Positions 16,262-24,821 of a DNA stretch of 64,000 nt are shown piece by piece (the first letter of the stretch is position 1; each line of letters starts with the position of its first letter). The stretch comes from Thermus brockianus (GTDB taxonomy: Bacteria; Deinococcota; Deinococci; Deinococcales; Thermaceae), in contig NZ_JAKEDV010000002.1 of NCBI RefSeq assembly GCF_021462505.1, positions 157,352-221,351 on the forward strand, in the 5' to 3' direction. The position numbers were made by a program, and so were the translations under genes. Under the pieces are notes generated by a model. The model saw nothing but the letters and a program-made list of their open reading frames with translations, did not search any database and was not told the DNA's origin.

Positions 16262-17281
16262 ATGGACGACAAGCGGCTACTGGAGGTGAGAGACCTTAAG
16301 GTCCACTTCTTCACCGACGATGGGGTGGTGAAGGCGGTGGACGGGGTATCCTTCCACGTGGACAAAGGGGAGACCCTGGCGGTGGTGGGGGAGTCGGGCT
16401 CGGGGAAGAGCGTGACCTCCCTGGCCATCATGCGGCTCATCCCTACCCCGCCGGGGCGGATCGTGGGTGGGGAGATCCTCTTCCGGGGGAAGGACGGCCA
16501 GGTGCGGGACCTCACCAAGCTCTCTGAGGCGGAGATGCGGCGCATCCGGGGGAACGACATCGCCATGATTTTCCAGGAGCCCATGACTTCCTTGAACCCG
16601 GTGTACACGGTGGGGGACCAGATCGCCGAGGCCATCATGCTCCACCAGGGGAAAAGCCGGAAGGAGGCCATGGAGCTCGCCGCCCACATGCTGGACCTGG
16701 TGGGGATTCCTGAGCCCAAGAAGCGGCTTGCCAACTACCCCCACCAGATGTCCGGGGGGATGCGGCAGCGGGTGATGATCGCCATGGCCCTTTCCTGCAA
16801 CCCCTCGCTTCTCATCGCCGACGAGCCCACCACCGCCTTGGACGTGACCATCCAGGCCCAGATCCTGGAGCTGATGAAGAAGCTCCAGGAGGAGATCGGG
16901 ATGAGCATCCTCTTCATCACCCACAACCTGGGGGTGGTGGCGGAGATGGCGGACCGGGTGGTGGTGATGTATGCGGGGCGGGCGGTGGAGCAGGCGGACG
17001 TGGTGCCCCTCTTCAAAGACCCCCTTCACCCCTACACCCGGGGGCTTCTCCACTCGGTGCCCCGGCTGGACCTGGCGGCGGAGCATAAGGAGCGCCTCGA
17101 GGCCATTCCCGGCAACGTGCCGAACCCCCTTTACCTGCCCCCGGGGTGCGCCTTCCACCCGCGGTGCAAGCACTACGTGGAAGGGCTTTGCGACCGGGAG
17201 GTGCCGCCTTTGGAGGACACGGGGGATGGGCGGCAGGTGCGGTGCGTGCGTTGGCGGGAGATCCGGGAGGTTAGGGCATGA
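16262..17281 (+). CDS. dppD: Peptide ABC transporter ATP-binding protein (DppD/OppD family)
   Basis: A 339-aa ATPase subunit. Walker A is [13 protein letters not shown] (about residues 42-54), the signature is [15 protein letters not shown] (about 162-176) and Walker B is [12 protein letters not shown] (about 181-192). The C-terminal oligopeptide/dipeptide module has the cysteine motif [16 protein letters not shown], which can hold an iron-sulfur cluster in this family. The ATG at 16262 has AAGGAG five bases upstream and is preferred over an upstream GTG (16244). Its stop overlaps the dppF start (ATGA). Confidence 0.94.
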   Translation: MDDKRLLEVRDLKVHFFTDDGVVKAVDGVSFHVDKGETLAVVGESGSGKSVTSLAIMRLIPTPPGRIVGGEILFRGKDGQVRDLTKLSEAEMRRIRGNDIAMIFQEPMTSLNPVYTVGDQIAEAIMLHQGKSRKEAMELAAHMLDLVGIPEPKKRLANYPHQMSGGMRQRVMIAMALSCNPSLLIADEPTTALDVTIQAQILELMKKLQEEIGMSILFITHNLGVVAEMADRVVVMYAGRAVEQADVVPLFKDPLHPYTRGLLHSVPRLDLAAEHKERLEAIPGNVPNPLYLPPGCAFHPRCKHYVEGLCDREVPPLEDTGDGRQVRCVRWREIREVRA

Positions 17282-18255
17282 GCGGGGTCCTTTTGGAGGT
17301 CCAGGACCTCAAGAAGCACTTCCCCATCCGGGGCGGGGTGCTTTCCCGGGTGGTGGGGAGCGTGAAGGCGGTGGACGGGGTGTCCTTCGCCATAAGGCGG
17401 GGGGAGGTGCTGGGGCTCGTGGGGGAATCGGGGAGCGGCAAGACCACGGTGGGCCGCACCCTGTTGCGCCTCATTGAGCCCACGGGGGGCCGGATCCTCT
17501 TTGACGGCCAGGACATCACCGAGCTACCCAAGGACAAGCTCAGGCCCTACCGCCGCCGGATGCAGATCATCTTCCAAGACCCCTTTAGCTCCCTGAACCC
17601 CCGCATGACCGTGGGGGATATCATCGCCGAGCCCTTGGTCATCCACGGGATCGGCAAGACGCCCCAGGAGCGCGCCGAGCGGGTGGCGGAGCTTCTCAAG
17701 CTCGTGGGGCTTTCCCCCGACCACATGCGCCGCTACCCCCACGAGTTCTCGGGTGGGCAGCGGCAACGCATCGGCATCGCCCGGGCCCTGGCGGTGGCCC
17801 CGGAGTTCATCGTGGCGGACGAGCCCGTTTCCGCCCTGGACGTGTCCATCCAGGCCCAGGTGGTGAACCTCCTCCAAGACCTGAAGGAGGAGCTCGGCCT
17901 CACCCTGCTCTTCATCGCCCACGACCTGGCGGTGGTGGAGTACATCTCCGACCGGGTGGCGGTGATGTACCTGGGGAAGGTGATGGAGATCGCCTCCTCC
18001 CGGGAGCTCTACCGCAACCCCAAGCACCCCTACACGGAGGCCTTGCTCTCGGCGGTGCCCATCCCCGACCCCACGGTGAAGCGGGAGCGCATCGTCCTCC
18101 AGGGGGATATCCCTTCCCCCATCAACCCGCCCTCGGGGTGCGTCTTCCGCACCCGCTGCCGCTATGCCCTCCCCGAGTGCGCCCACACCGTGCCCGAGCT
18201 CAAGGAGGTGGCCCCGGGCCACTACAAGGCCTGCATCCGGGACGACATCCTTTGA
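17278..18255 (+). CDS. dppF: Peptide ABC transporter ATP-binding protein (DppF/OppF family)
   Basis: A 325-aa second ATPase subunit, partner of DppD. Walker A is [13 protein letters not shown] (about residues 49-61), the signature [15 protein letters not shown] (about 156-170), and Walker [13 protein letters not shown]. The C-terminal cysteine motif is [15 protein letters not shown]. It starts inside the dppD stop and ends the operon at a G+C hairpin (18273-18293). With dppA to dppD it makes a full peptide importer, although dppA is frameshifted in this sequence. Confidence 0.94.
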   Translation: MSGVLLEVQDLKKHFPIRGGVLSRVVGSVKAVDGVSFAIRRGEVLGLVGESGSGKTTVGRTLLRLIEPTGGRILFDGQDITELPKDKLRPYRRRMQIIFQDPFSSLNPRMTVGDIIAEPLVIHGIGKTPQERAERVAELLKLVGLSPDHMRRYPHEFSGGQRQRIGIARALAVAPEFIVADEPVSALDVSIQAQVVNLLQDLKEELGLTLLFIAHDLAVVEYISDRVAVMYLGKVMEIASSRELYRNPKHPYTEALLSAVPIPDPTVKRERIVLQGDIPSPINPPSGCVFRTRCRYALPECAHTVPELKEVAPGHYKACIRDDIL

Positions 18256-18272
18256 GGCCCTGGCGGGCAGGG

Positions 18273-18293
18273 TACCCCCCTTCGTGGGGGGTA
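18273..18293 (+). terminator. Hairpin after dppF, merging into the acuB promoter
   Basis: TACCCCCC and GGGGGGTA form an 8-bp stem around a TTCGT loop. It probably ends the dpp transcript. Its right arm overlaps the first two bases of the acuB -10 box. Confidence 0.5.
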
Positions 18294-18297
18294 TACT
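18292..18297 (+). promoter_or_regulatory. -10 element of acuB (leaderless)
   Basis: TATACT is followed by 6 nt and the ATG at 18304. The hairpin just upstream overlaps this box, so pairing of the DNA arms could affect it. Confidence 0.5.
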
Positions 18298-18303
18298 CGT
18301 TTC

Positions 18304-18930
18304 ATGCTGGTCAAGGACGTGATGCGTTCCCCCGTGGTCACGGTGGGGCCGGACGCCACGCTGGAAGAGGCCTACCGCCTCCTCCTGGAAAGGGGCATCC
18401 GGCACCTGCCCGTGGTGGCGGAGGGGAGGCTTCTTGGCATCATCACCGACCGGGACATCCGCCTGGCCACGAGCCACCTGAACCCCAAGGGCCCTTGCCC
18501 CATCGGCGAGAAGGTGGCGGCGGTGATGACCAAGAAGGTGGTCACCGCCCACCCCCTGGACCCCGTGGAGGAGGCGGCCCGGGTGATGCGGGAGAGGAAG
18601 ATCGGCTCGCTGCCGGTTTTGGAGGACGGGGCCTTGGTGGGTATCGTCACGGGCATTGACCTGCTGGATGCCTTGCTTGAGCTCACCGGGGTCACGGAGC
18701 CTTCGGGGAGGCTGGAGGTCCGCTTGCCCGACAAGGTGGGGGAGCTGGCCCGCCTCACGGGGTTCTTGGCGGGCCGGGGGGTGAACATCCACTCCCTCCT
18801 CTCCTACCCGGAGGACGGGGATTTCGTGCGGGCGGTGGTGCGGGTGAACACCTTGGAAACCCACCTCTTGGCGGAGGGCCTGAGGCGGGAAGGCTTTGAG
18901 GTGCTCTGGCCCCCCAAGAAGCCATGGTGA
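18304..18930 (+). CDS. acuB: CBS-ACT domain protein AcuB
   Basis: A 208-aa protein with two CBS domains (about residues 1-60 and 70-128), which bind adenine nucleotides, and a C-terminal ACT-like domain (about 138-205). MLVKDVMRSPVVTVGPDATL and VMTKKVVTAHPLDPVEEA are the paired CBS openings. This CBS-CBS-ACT layout next to acuC is the Bacillus acuB arrangement; AcuB is thought to influence acetyl-CoA synthetase control, with mechanism unproven. The mRNA is probably leaderless. The stop codon overlaps the acuC start by 7 bp. Confidence 0.85.
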   Translation: MLVKDVMRSPVVTVGPDATLEEAYRLLLERGIRHLPVVAEGRLLGIITDRDIRLATSHLNPKGPCPIGEKVAAVMTKKVVTAHPLDPVEEAARVMRERKIGSLPVLEDGALVGIVTGIDLLDALLELTGVTEPSGRLEVRLPDKVGELARLTGFLAGRGVNIHSLLSYPEDGDFVRAVVRVNTLETHLLAEGLRREGFEVLWPPKKPW

Positions 18931-20051
18931 TCTACCGGGACGAGTACCGCCTCTACAACTTCGGCCCGGACCATCCCTTCTCCCCGGTGCGCTTGGAGAT
19001 GCTCACCTCCCTTCTCCAGGCCCTGGGGGCTTGGCGGGCGCCCCACCTTCCCCCGGAGGCTACCCGGGAGGAGGTGCTTGCCGTCCACTCCGAGCGCCTG
19101 GTGAAGCGGGTGGAGGCGGCAAGCCTTGGGGAGAGGGTGCCGGACCTGGAACACTACGGCCTGGGCACGGGGGACACCCCCGTCTTCCCGGGCATGGACC
19201 GGGCGGCCCGCATCCTGGTGGGGGGGACCCTCGAGGGGGCGAGGCGGATCCTTGCCGGGGAGAAGCGGGTGTTGCAACTGGGTGGGGGCCTGCACCACGC
19301 CCAGTACGACCGGGCCTCGGGGTTTTGCGTGTACAACGACCTTTCCGTGGCCATCCGCCACCTGACCCGGGCCGGGCTTCGGGTGGCCTACCTGGACATT
19401 GACGTCCACCACGGGGACGGGGTGCAGTGGATCCACTACGAGGAGAAGGAGGTCCTCACCCTAAGCCTCCACGAGTCGGGCCGCTACCTCTTCCCGGGCA
19501 CCGGGCACGTGCACGAGCTGGGCCGGGGGGAGGGGGTGGGGAGGAAGCTGAACCTCCCCCTGGAGCCTTTCACCGAGGACGCAAGCTACCTGGAGGTCTT
19601 TGAAGCCTTGGTGCCTTGGGCCCTAAGGGCTTTCCGGCCCGATGTGCTCGTGGTGCAGGCGGGGGCGGACGCCCACTATTTGGACCCCTTGGCGGACCTC
19701 CTCCTCACCACCCGGGCCTACGAGAGGCTTTTCCGCCTCATCCTGGAGTACGCCGAGGCCTATGCGGGGGGGCGGGTCCTCTTCACCCTGGGGGGCGGGT
19801 ATAGCCTGGACGGGGCGGTGCGGGTCTGGACCCTCCTTTACCACGTCTTCCACGGCCTGCCCTTGCCCGAGCGCCTCCCGGAGGGGTGGCTTAGGGCTTG
19901 GGAGGCAAGGCTTGGGCGGCCCCTTACCCCCACCCTCCACGACCCAGAGGAGCCCTACCCCGAAATCCCCAGGCGGCTGGAGATAGAAAAGCGGAACCGG
20001 CTTACCCTAAGCCGGCTCACAGAGCTCGTCTCCCCCTACCTGCTAGACTAG
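18924..20051 (+). CDS. acuC: Protein deacetylase AcuC (class I/II HDAC family)
   Basis: A 375-aa zinc-dependent deacetylase related to histone deacetylases. In Bacillus, AcuC removes acetyl groups from a lysine of acetyl-CoA synthetase to activate it. Seen here are LQLGGGLHHAQ with the paired catalytic histidines (about residues 119-129), YLDIDVHHGDGVQW (about 156-169) and GADAHYLDPLADL (about 249-261), all HDAC zinc-site motifs. TLGGGYSLDG near the end completes the fold. It is overlapped by acuB and followed after 4 bp by ttuB, so all are co-transcribed. Confidence 0.9.
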   Translation: MVIYRDEYRLYNFGPDHPFSPVRLEMLTSLLQALGAWRAPHLPPEATREEVLAVHSERLVKRVEAASLGERVPDLEHYGLGTGDTPVFPGMDRAARILVGGTLEGARRILAGEKRVLQLGGGLHHAQYDRASGFCVYNDLSVAIRHLTRAGLRVAYLDIDVHHGDGVQWIHYEEKEVLTLSLHESGRYLFPGTGHVHELGRGEGVGRKLNLPLEPFTEDASYLEVFEALVPWALRAFRPDVLVVQAGADAHYLDPLADLLLTTRAYERLFRLILEYAEAYAGGRVLFTLGGGYSLDGAVRVWTLLYHVFHGLPLPERLPEGWLRAWEARLGRPLTPTLHDPEEPYPEIPRRLEIEKRNRLTLSRLTELVSPYLLD

Positions 20052-20055
20052 CGGG

Positions 20056-20253
20056 GTGAAGGTTATTCTGCGCCTACCCGAGCGCAAGGAGGTGGAGGTT
20101 AGGGGGGATAGGCCCCTAAAGGAGGTTCTCCTGGAGCTTGGCCTGAACCCGGAAACGGTGGTGGCCGTGCGGGGGGAAGACCTCCTCACCCTGGACCAGG
20201 TGGTGGGAGAGGGGGAGACGATAGAGGTGCTTTCCGCCATCTCGGGAGGCTAG
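20056..20253 (+). CDS. ttuB: Ubiquitin-like sulfur carrier TtuB
   Basis: A 65-aa beta-grasp protein ending in the di-glycine tail SAISGG, which is activated by adenylation and thiocarboxylated. In T. thermophilus TtuB donates sulfur for 2-thiolation of ribothymidine 54 in tRNA (s2T54, needed for heat stability) and can also be conjugated to proteins. MoaD and ThiS share the fold, but the length and the direct adjacency to ttuA identify TtuB. The GTG start at 20056 comes 4 bp after acuC. The thiocarboxylation and cysteine desulfurase partners are not in this window. Confidence 0.92.
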   Translation: MKVILRLPERKEVEVRGDRPLKEVLLELGLNPETVVAVRGEDLLTLDQVVGEGETIEVLSAISGG

Positions 20254-20254
20254 C

Positions 20255-21214
20255 GTGGTCTGCAAGGTCTGCGGGGAAAAGGCCCAGGTGGCGGTGTCCA
20301 GGGGGTTCGCCCTCTGCCGGGCGCACTACCTGGACTGGTTCGTGAAGGAGACGGAGAGGGCCATCCGCCGCCACAATATGCTTAGGCCCGGGGAGCGGGT
20401 CTTGGTGGCGGTTTCCGGGGGAAAGGACTCCCTGGCCCTCTGGGACGTGCTAAGCCGCCTGGGCTACGAGGCGGTGGGGCTTCACATTGAGCTTGGCATC
20501 GGGGAGTACTCCAGGCGGAGCCTCGAGGTCACGGAGGCCTTCGCCCGGGAAAGGGGCCTGGAGCTTTGGGTGGTGGACCTCAAGGAGGCCTATGGCTTCG
20601 GGGTACCGGAGCTTGCCACCCTCTCCGGGCGGGTGGCCTGCTCGGCCTGCGGGCTTTCCAAGCGCTACATCCTCAACCAGGTGGCGGTGGAAGGGGGCTT
20701 CCGCGCCGTGGCCACGGGCCACAACCTGGACGATGAGGCCGCGGTGCTTTTCGGCAACCTCCTGAACCCCCAGGAGGACGCCTTGGTCCGGCAGGGGCCG
20801 GTCCTCCCCGAAAAGCCGGGCCTCGCCGCCCGGGTCAAGCCCTTCTACCGCTTTAGCGAGCGGGAGGTCCTCTCCTATACCCTCCTTCGCGGCATCCGCT
20901 ACCTGCACGAGGAGTGCCCCAACGCCAAGGGGGCGAAAAGCCTCCTCTACAAGGAGGCCCTGAACCTGGTGGAGAAGGAGATGCCGGGGGCCAAGCTCCG
21001 CTTCCTCGAGGGCTTCTTGGATAAGGTGCAACCAAGGCTCCAGGCGGGGGAGGAGGTGGCCCTAAGGGAGTGCGAGCGGTGCGGCTACCCCACCACGGGG
21101 GCCGTCTGCTCCTTCTGCCGCATGTGGGACGCCGTGTACCGGAGGGCCAAGAAGCGGCGGCTCCTTCCGGAGGAGGCCACTTTCAGCCCCAAGGCAGCGG
21201 TGCGCCGGGTTTAG
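20255..21214 (+). CDS. ttuA: tRNA-5-methyluridine(54) 2-sulfurtransferase
   Basis: A 319-aa PP-loop ATPase that transfers sulfur from TtuB to T54 of tRNA. The N-terminal zinc finger uses C3, C6, C21 and H24. The ATP-binding PP-loop is VAVSGGKDSLALW (S54-S59). C129, C132 and C221 match the three iron-sulfur cluster cysteines described for TtuA, one position lower than the published numbering as I recall it. The C-terminal zinc finger is CERCGYPTTGAVCSFC. It begins with GTG one base after the ttuB stop and closes the acuB-acuC-ttuB-ttuA unit. Its stop overlaps the convergent treS stop by 4 bp. Confidence 0.96.
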   Translation: MVCKVCGEKAQVAVSRGFALCRAHYLDWFVKETERAIRRHNMLRPGERVLVAVSGGKDSLALWDVLSRLGYEAVGLHIELGIGEYSRRSLEVTEAFARERGLELWVVDLKEAYGFGVPELATLSGRVACSACGLSKRYILNQVAVEGGFRAVATGHNLDDEAAVLFGNLLNPQEDALVRQGPVLPEKPGLAARVKPFYRFSEREVLSYTLLRGIRYLHEECPNAKGAKSLLYKEALNLVEKEMPGAKLRFLEGFLDKVQPRLQAGEEVALRECERCGYPTTGAVCSFCRMWDAVYRRAKKRRLLPEEATFSPKAAVRRV

Positions 21215-24114
21215 CCTTCCTGGGCCCGCCTTCTCCAGCGCTCGTAGATGCGCTCCCGGGCGGGGCGGGCTTCCCGGTGCCGTTGCCTTTCGGCCATTCG
21301 GGCCATGGTCCGGACCCAATCTTCCCCGACCCAAGAAGCTTCGGCGGCATCCCGGTAGGCGGAGATGAGGGCGTTCTCCATGAGGAAGTCGCTCACCAGG
21401 CCGGGTAAGTCCGGGTGTAGCCCCTCGAGGCTCTCCCAGGCCAGCTCCACCGCCCGTTCCAGGTCATAAGCCAGCCGGGCAAGGTCTTCCAGGGGGCTTC
21501 CGTAGCCTTGGGGGCCCAAGGCCAAGAGGTACACTTCCCCCTCTAGGACCAGAAAAGCCCCCAAGCCTCGCTGCAGGAGGGGTTGGGGGCTTCCCCCTTC
21601 CGCTTCGGCGAGCGCCCGGTGGAGGAGGGCAAGCCGTACGCCGAGGAGGCGTGCCAACCCCTCTAGCTCTCTGAAGGCCTCCGCCAGGAGGCCCAGGCTC
21701 AGGCTTTCAGGGCTATGTCCCTGCAGGCGGGAGAGGCCCTCGCGGGCCAGGGTTTGGGCCACGGCAAAGGCCTCTTGGGGGAGTCCAGGGGGTAGGGTGC
21801 CGGTAAGGGCGAGCACCCGCCTTTCGGAGCCCCGCTGCCACACCAGATGACCTTGGGGCGGGAGAACCCAAGGGAGGGAGAGGTGGGGCAAGAGGCGAAG
21901 GGTCCGGTCCAGCCCACCATCCTGCACCAATCCCACCTGGAGCCAAACGCCGTCCTGGGCGGCCAGTCCTGGGCGCAGCAGGGTGAGGTTTTCCGGCAGC
22001 GGGCCTGGGTGGCTGCCCCGGTAGTAGGCCATGAGGCTACGTCCTTCCAGGCCAGCCGCCAGCCGCTTAAGGAGGAGGGCATAGAAGGTGGGGTCCTGGG
22101 AGAGCTCGTAGAGGTACCCCTCCTTAGGCCACGTTTGGGCGAAGAGCCCAGGCATGCCCTCTTTGCGCACGGGGCTGAATCCGATGGGCAGGAAGACTAG
22201 GGTCCTCTCGTGGTTTTCCAGGCGTACCAGGGTAAGGTAGAGGGGAGGATCCTTCTCCAGCCGGAGGGCGTCCAGTAGGGTGGCGCCTTGGGGCCTTAGG
22301 GGGAGCCAGCTTCGCTCCCCCAGGGCCCTAGCCAGCGCTTTGAGGAAGGCATCCTGCCCTTCCTTGTCCGCGAGGGTCTCTATAAAGAGCGTTTCCGGAC
22401 CTTCCCGCAGGGGCACGAGGGGTAGCTTTTCGGGTGCAGCCTCCTCTGCCCAGTCAGGGATCTGGACCCTAAGGGTCTCCACGTGCTCCTGGGGTACGAG
22501 GGAGAAAAGGGCGAAGCCGTGTGGACCAAGGGCGAGCCGGTAGGGTCCTTCAATGGGGGGAAAGGGGGATTGGGAGAAGAGCTCCAGGGGCACGAGGCCC
22601 TGGTAGGGATCCAGGGGCAGGTCAAAGGCCTGGGCGTAGCGGGAAAGGTTGGCCACCACCAGGATACGCTCCCCTTGGTACTCCCTGAGAAAGGCCAAAA
22701 TACGGCGGTTTTCCACGGGAAGAAGGATCAGGCTTCCTCGTCCCAAGGTTTTGGCGTGCTGCTTTCTGAGGCCGAGAAAGCGGCGGATGAAGTTTAGGAG
22801 GGAATGGGGGTTATCCTCTTGGGCTTCTACGTTGACGAACTGGTAGCTATAGGGGCCTTCGCCTATGGGTGGCAGGAAGAGCCGGTGGTGAGGAGCTCGG
22901 GAAAAGCCAGCGTTGCGGTCTGCGGACCACTGCATGGGAGTCCTGACCCCGTTGCGGTCGCCCAAGAAAGGGTTGTCGCCCATTCCGATCTCGTCCCCGT
23001 AGTAGATGATGGGCGTACCCTTGAGGGTGAACAGGAGAGCGTGAAGGAGTTCATAACGCCTTCGGTCACCACCCAAGAGGGGCATGAGCCGGCGGCGGAT
23101 TCCGAGGTTGAGGCGGAACCGGGTATCCGGGGCGTAGACTTCCCACAGGAACTCCCGCTCTTCCTCCGTTACCTTTTCTAGGGTCAGCTCGTCGTGGTTG
23201 CGCAGGAAGAGGGCCCACTGGGCCGTTTCCGGGATTCCCTCGGTTTCTCGGAGCATGGTTTCTATGGGCCCCCGGTCCTCCCGGCGCAGGGCCATGAAGA
23301 GGCGGGGCATGAGGGGAAAGTTATAGGCCATGTGGACCCCGTCCCCGTCGCCAAAGTAGGGGAGGGTTTCCTCAGGCCACATGTTGGCCTCGGCGAGGAG
23401 CACCTTCCCGGGGCCATAGCGCTCCTCCAGGGCGCGGCGCAGGCGCTTGACCGCGGCGATGGTTTCGGGGAGGTTTTCGCAGGAAGTTCCCTCGCGCTCG
23501 TAGAGGTAGGGGATGGCGTCCAGGCGGAAGCCGTCTACCCCCAGGTCGGCCCAGAAGAACATTACCTGGTGCATAGCCCGCTCTACCTCGGGGTTATCCC
23601 AGTTGAGGTCGGGTTGGTGGTGGTAGAAGCGGTGCCAGTAGTAAGCCCCCGCCACCGGGTCAAAGGTCCAGTTGGAGGTTTCAAAATCCTGGAAGATGAC
23701 CCGGACCCCTTTGTACCTCTCCGGCGTGTCGCTCCAGACGTACCAGTCCCGTTTGGGGCTTCCGGGCTTCCGCGCTTCCTGGAACCAGGGATGGTCTATG
23801 GAGGTGTGGTTGAGGACAAGCTCTATGATGACCTTGATCCCGCGCTCGTGGGCCTCATCCAGGAAGCGTTGGAAGTCCTCGAGGGTGCCGTGGACGGGAA
23901 GGATCTGGTAGTAGTCCGAAATATCGTACCCGTCGTCCCGCAGGGGGGATTGGAAGAAGGGCATAAGCCAAAGAGTATTCACCCCCAAGGACTCCAAGTA
24001 GGGGAGCTTTTGCCTCAGGCCCTCAAAGTCCCCATACCCGTCGTTGTTGGCATCAAAGAAGGAGCGCACGTGGAGTTGGTAGATGACCGCATCCTTGTAC
24101 CACAGAGGGTCCAC
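21211..24114 (-). CDS. treS: Trehalose synthase (maltose alpha-D-glucosyltransferase)
   Basis: A 967-aa GH13 enzyme that interconverts maltose and trehalose. The catalytic domain fills about residues 1-550. NHTSIDHPWF, DGFRLDAIPYL (nucleophile Asp), LLAEANMWPE (acid/base Glu) and LRNHDEL (third Asp) are the four GH13 regions. The C-terminal 400 residues form the extension typical of the long Thermus enzymes (about 960 aa), reported to add thermostability; it resembles a maltokinase-like region but without obvious kinase motifs. It is last in the otsA-otsB-treS operon, starting 17 bp after otsB. Codon usage looks less GC-biased than in neighbouring genes. Confidence 0.95.
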   Translation of the reverse strand: MDPLWYKDAVIYQLHVRSFFDANNDGYGDFEGLRQKLPYLESLGVNTLWLMPFFQSPLRDDGYDISDYYQILPVHGTLEDFQRFLDEAHERGIKVIIELVLNHTSIDHPWFQEARKPGSPKRDWYVWSDTPERYKGVRVIFQDFETSNWTFDPVAGAYYWHRFYHHQPDLNWDNPEVERAMHQVMFFWADLGVDGFRLDAIPYLYEREGTSCENLPETIAAVKRLRRALEERYGPGKVLLAEANMWPEETLPYFGDGDGVHMAYNFPLMPRLFMALRREDRGPIETMLRETEGIPETAQWALFLRNHDELTLEKVTEEEREFLWEVYAPDTRFRLNLGIRRRLMPLLGGDRRRYELLHALLFTLKGTPIIYYGDEIGMGDNPFLGDRNGVRTPMQWSADRNAGFSRAPHHRLFLPPIGEGPYSYQFVNVEAQEDNPHSLLNFIRRFLGLRKQHAKTLGRGSLILLPVENRRILAFLREYQGERILVVANLSRYAQAFDLPLDPYQGLVPLELFSQSPFPPIEGPYRLALGPHGFALFSLVPQEHVETLRVQIPDWAEEAAPEKLPLVPLREGPETLFIETLADKEGQDAFLKALARALGERSWLPLRPQGATLLDALRLEKDPPLYLTLVRLENHERTLVFLPIGFSPVRKEGMPGLFAQTWPKEGYLYELSQDPTFYALLLKRLAAGLEGRSLMAYYRGSHPGPLPENLTLLRPGLAAQDGVWLQVGLVQDGGLDRTLRLLPHLSLPWVLPPQGHLVWQRGSERRVLALTGTLPPGLPQEAFAVAQTLAREGLSRLQGHSPESLSLGLLAEAFRELEGLARLLGVRLALLHRALAEAEGGSPQPLLQRGLGAFLVLEGEVYLLALGPQGYGSPLEDLARLAYDLERAVELAWESLEGLHPDLPGLVSDFLMENALISAYRDAAEASWVGEDWVRTMARMAERQRHREARPARERIYERWRRRAQEG

Positions 24115-24131
24115 TTCTTTACGCTAGGGGG

Positions 24132-24821
24132 CTAGAGATAAGTTTTCAAGTAGGCCATGACCGTATCCACGTCCCGAAGCCTTCCCGCGGCCGCCGTAAA
24201 CCCTGGCCCCACCTTGAAGGTGAGACCCTTCTTCCGAAGCGCCCGGAAAGCGGCTTCGTCCGTGCGGTCGTCGCCTATGTAGATGGGGGTGTGGTCTGGG
24301 TAGCGTTCCAAGAGCCTTAGGACGGCCTGTCCCTTATTGGCCCCCCTGGGCTTTAATTCCAAGACCTTTTTCCCAGGGAGGGCCTCGAGGCCTAGGCTCC
24401 TCAGAAGGGGGATTACACCCCTTAGCCACCTCCGCAGGCAACGTTGGGTCTGGCCCTCGTCTGGTGCGCCCCGGTAGTGGAGGGCCAGGGCGAAGCCCTT
24501 GTCCTCCACGAAAACTCCAGGGCACCGGGGAAGGTTTGCCCGGAGGGGGGATAAATCTATGTGGTACAGGAGACGACTTTCCCCTCCTAGCACGCCTTCC
24601 TCCACCCCGTGCCCTCCCACCACGGCCAGGCCCGGAAGGGGAAGGAGGAGCTCTAGGTCCTTTACCCTTCTGCCGGTGATCACGTAAACGGGGTAACACT
24701 CCCTTAGGGCTCTTAAGATTCCGGCGGCCTCGGGGTGGGGCAAGGCTTCCTCGGGCCTGGGAGCAAGGGGGGCTAGGGTTCCGTCGTAGTCTAGAAGGAA
24801 GATTAGCCTTTCCCTTTTCAT
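24132..24821 (-). CDS. otsB: Trehalose-6-phosphate phosphatase
   Basis: A 229-aa HAD-family phosphatase that removes phosphate from trehalose 6-phosphate. The nucleophile motif is LLDYDGTLAPL (about residues 8-18) and the acidic motif GDDRTDEAAFRAL (about 182-194). VITGRR is motif II. The ATG at 24821 is chosen because it overlaps the otsA stop (ATGA) and begins just before the HAD motif; an upstream in-frame start would extend it into otsA. With otsA it makes trehalose from UDP-glucose and glucose 6-phosphate, the main osmolyte route in salt-tolerant Thermus strains. Confidence 0.93.
   Translation of the reverse strand: MKRERLIFLLDYDGTLAPLAPRPEEALPHPEAAGILRALRECYPVYVITGRRVKDLELLLPLPGLAVVGGHGVEEGVLGGESRLLYHIDLSPLRANLPRCPGVFVEDKGFALALHYRGAPDEGQTQRCLRRWLRGVIPLLRSLGLEALPGKKVLELKPRGANKGQAVLRLLERYPDHTPIYIGDDRTDEAAFRALRKKGLTFKVGPGFTAAAGRLRDVDTVMAYLKTYL

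Noticed and set aside
17524-18864. 446-codon open frame on the minus strand opposite dppF and acuB
   Set aside because: Low-complexity His/Gly/Arg-rich translation, crossing two clear genes and a terminator; no ribosome site or motif.
20056-20253. MoaD or ThiS as identity of the 65-aa beta-grasp protein
   Set aside because: The fold and GG tail fit all three, but direct linkage to ttuA (1 bp) points to TtuB.
23194-24135. 313-codon open frame on the plus strand opposite treS
   Set aside because: Antisense shadow of the catalytic domain of treS; Gly/Val-rich with no domain.
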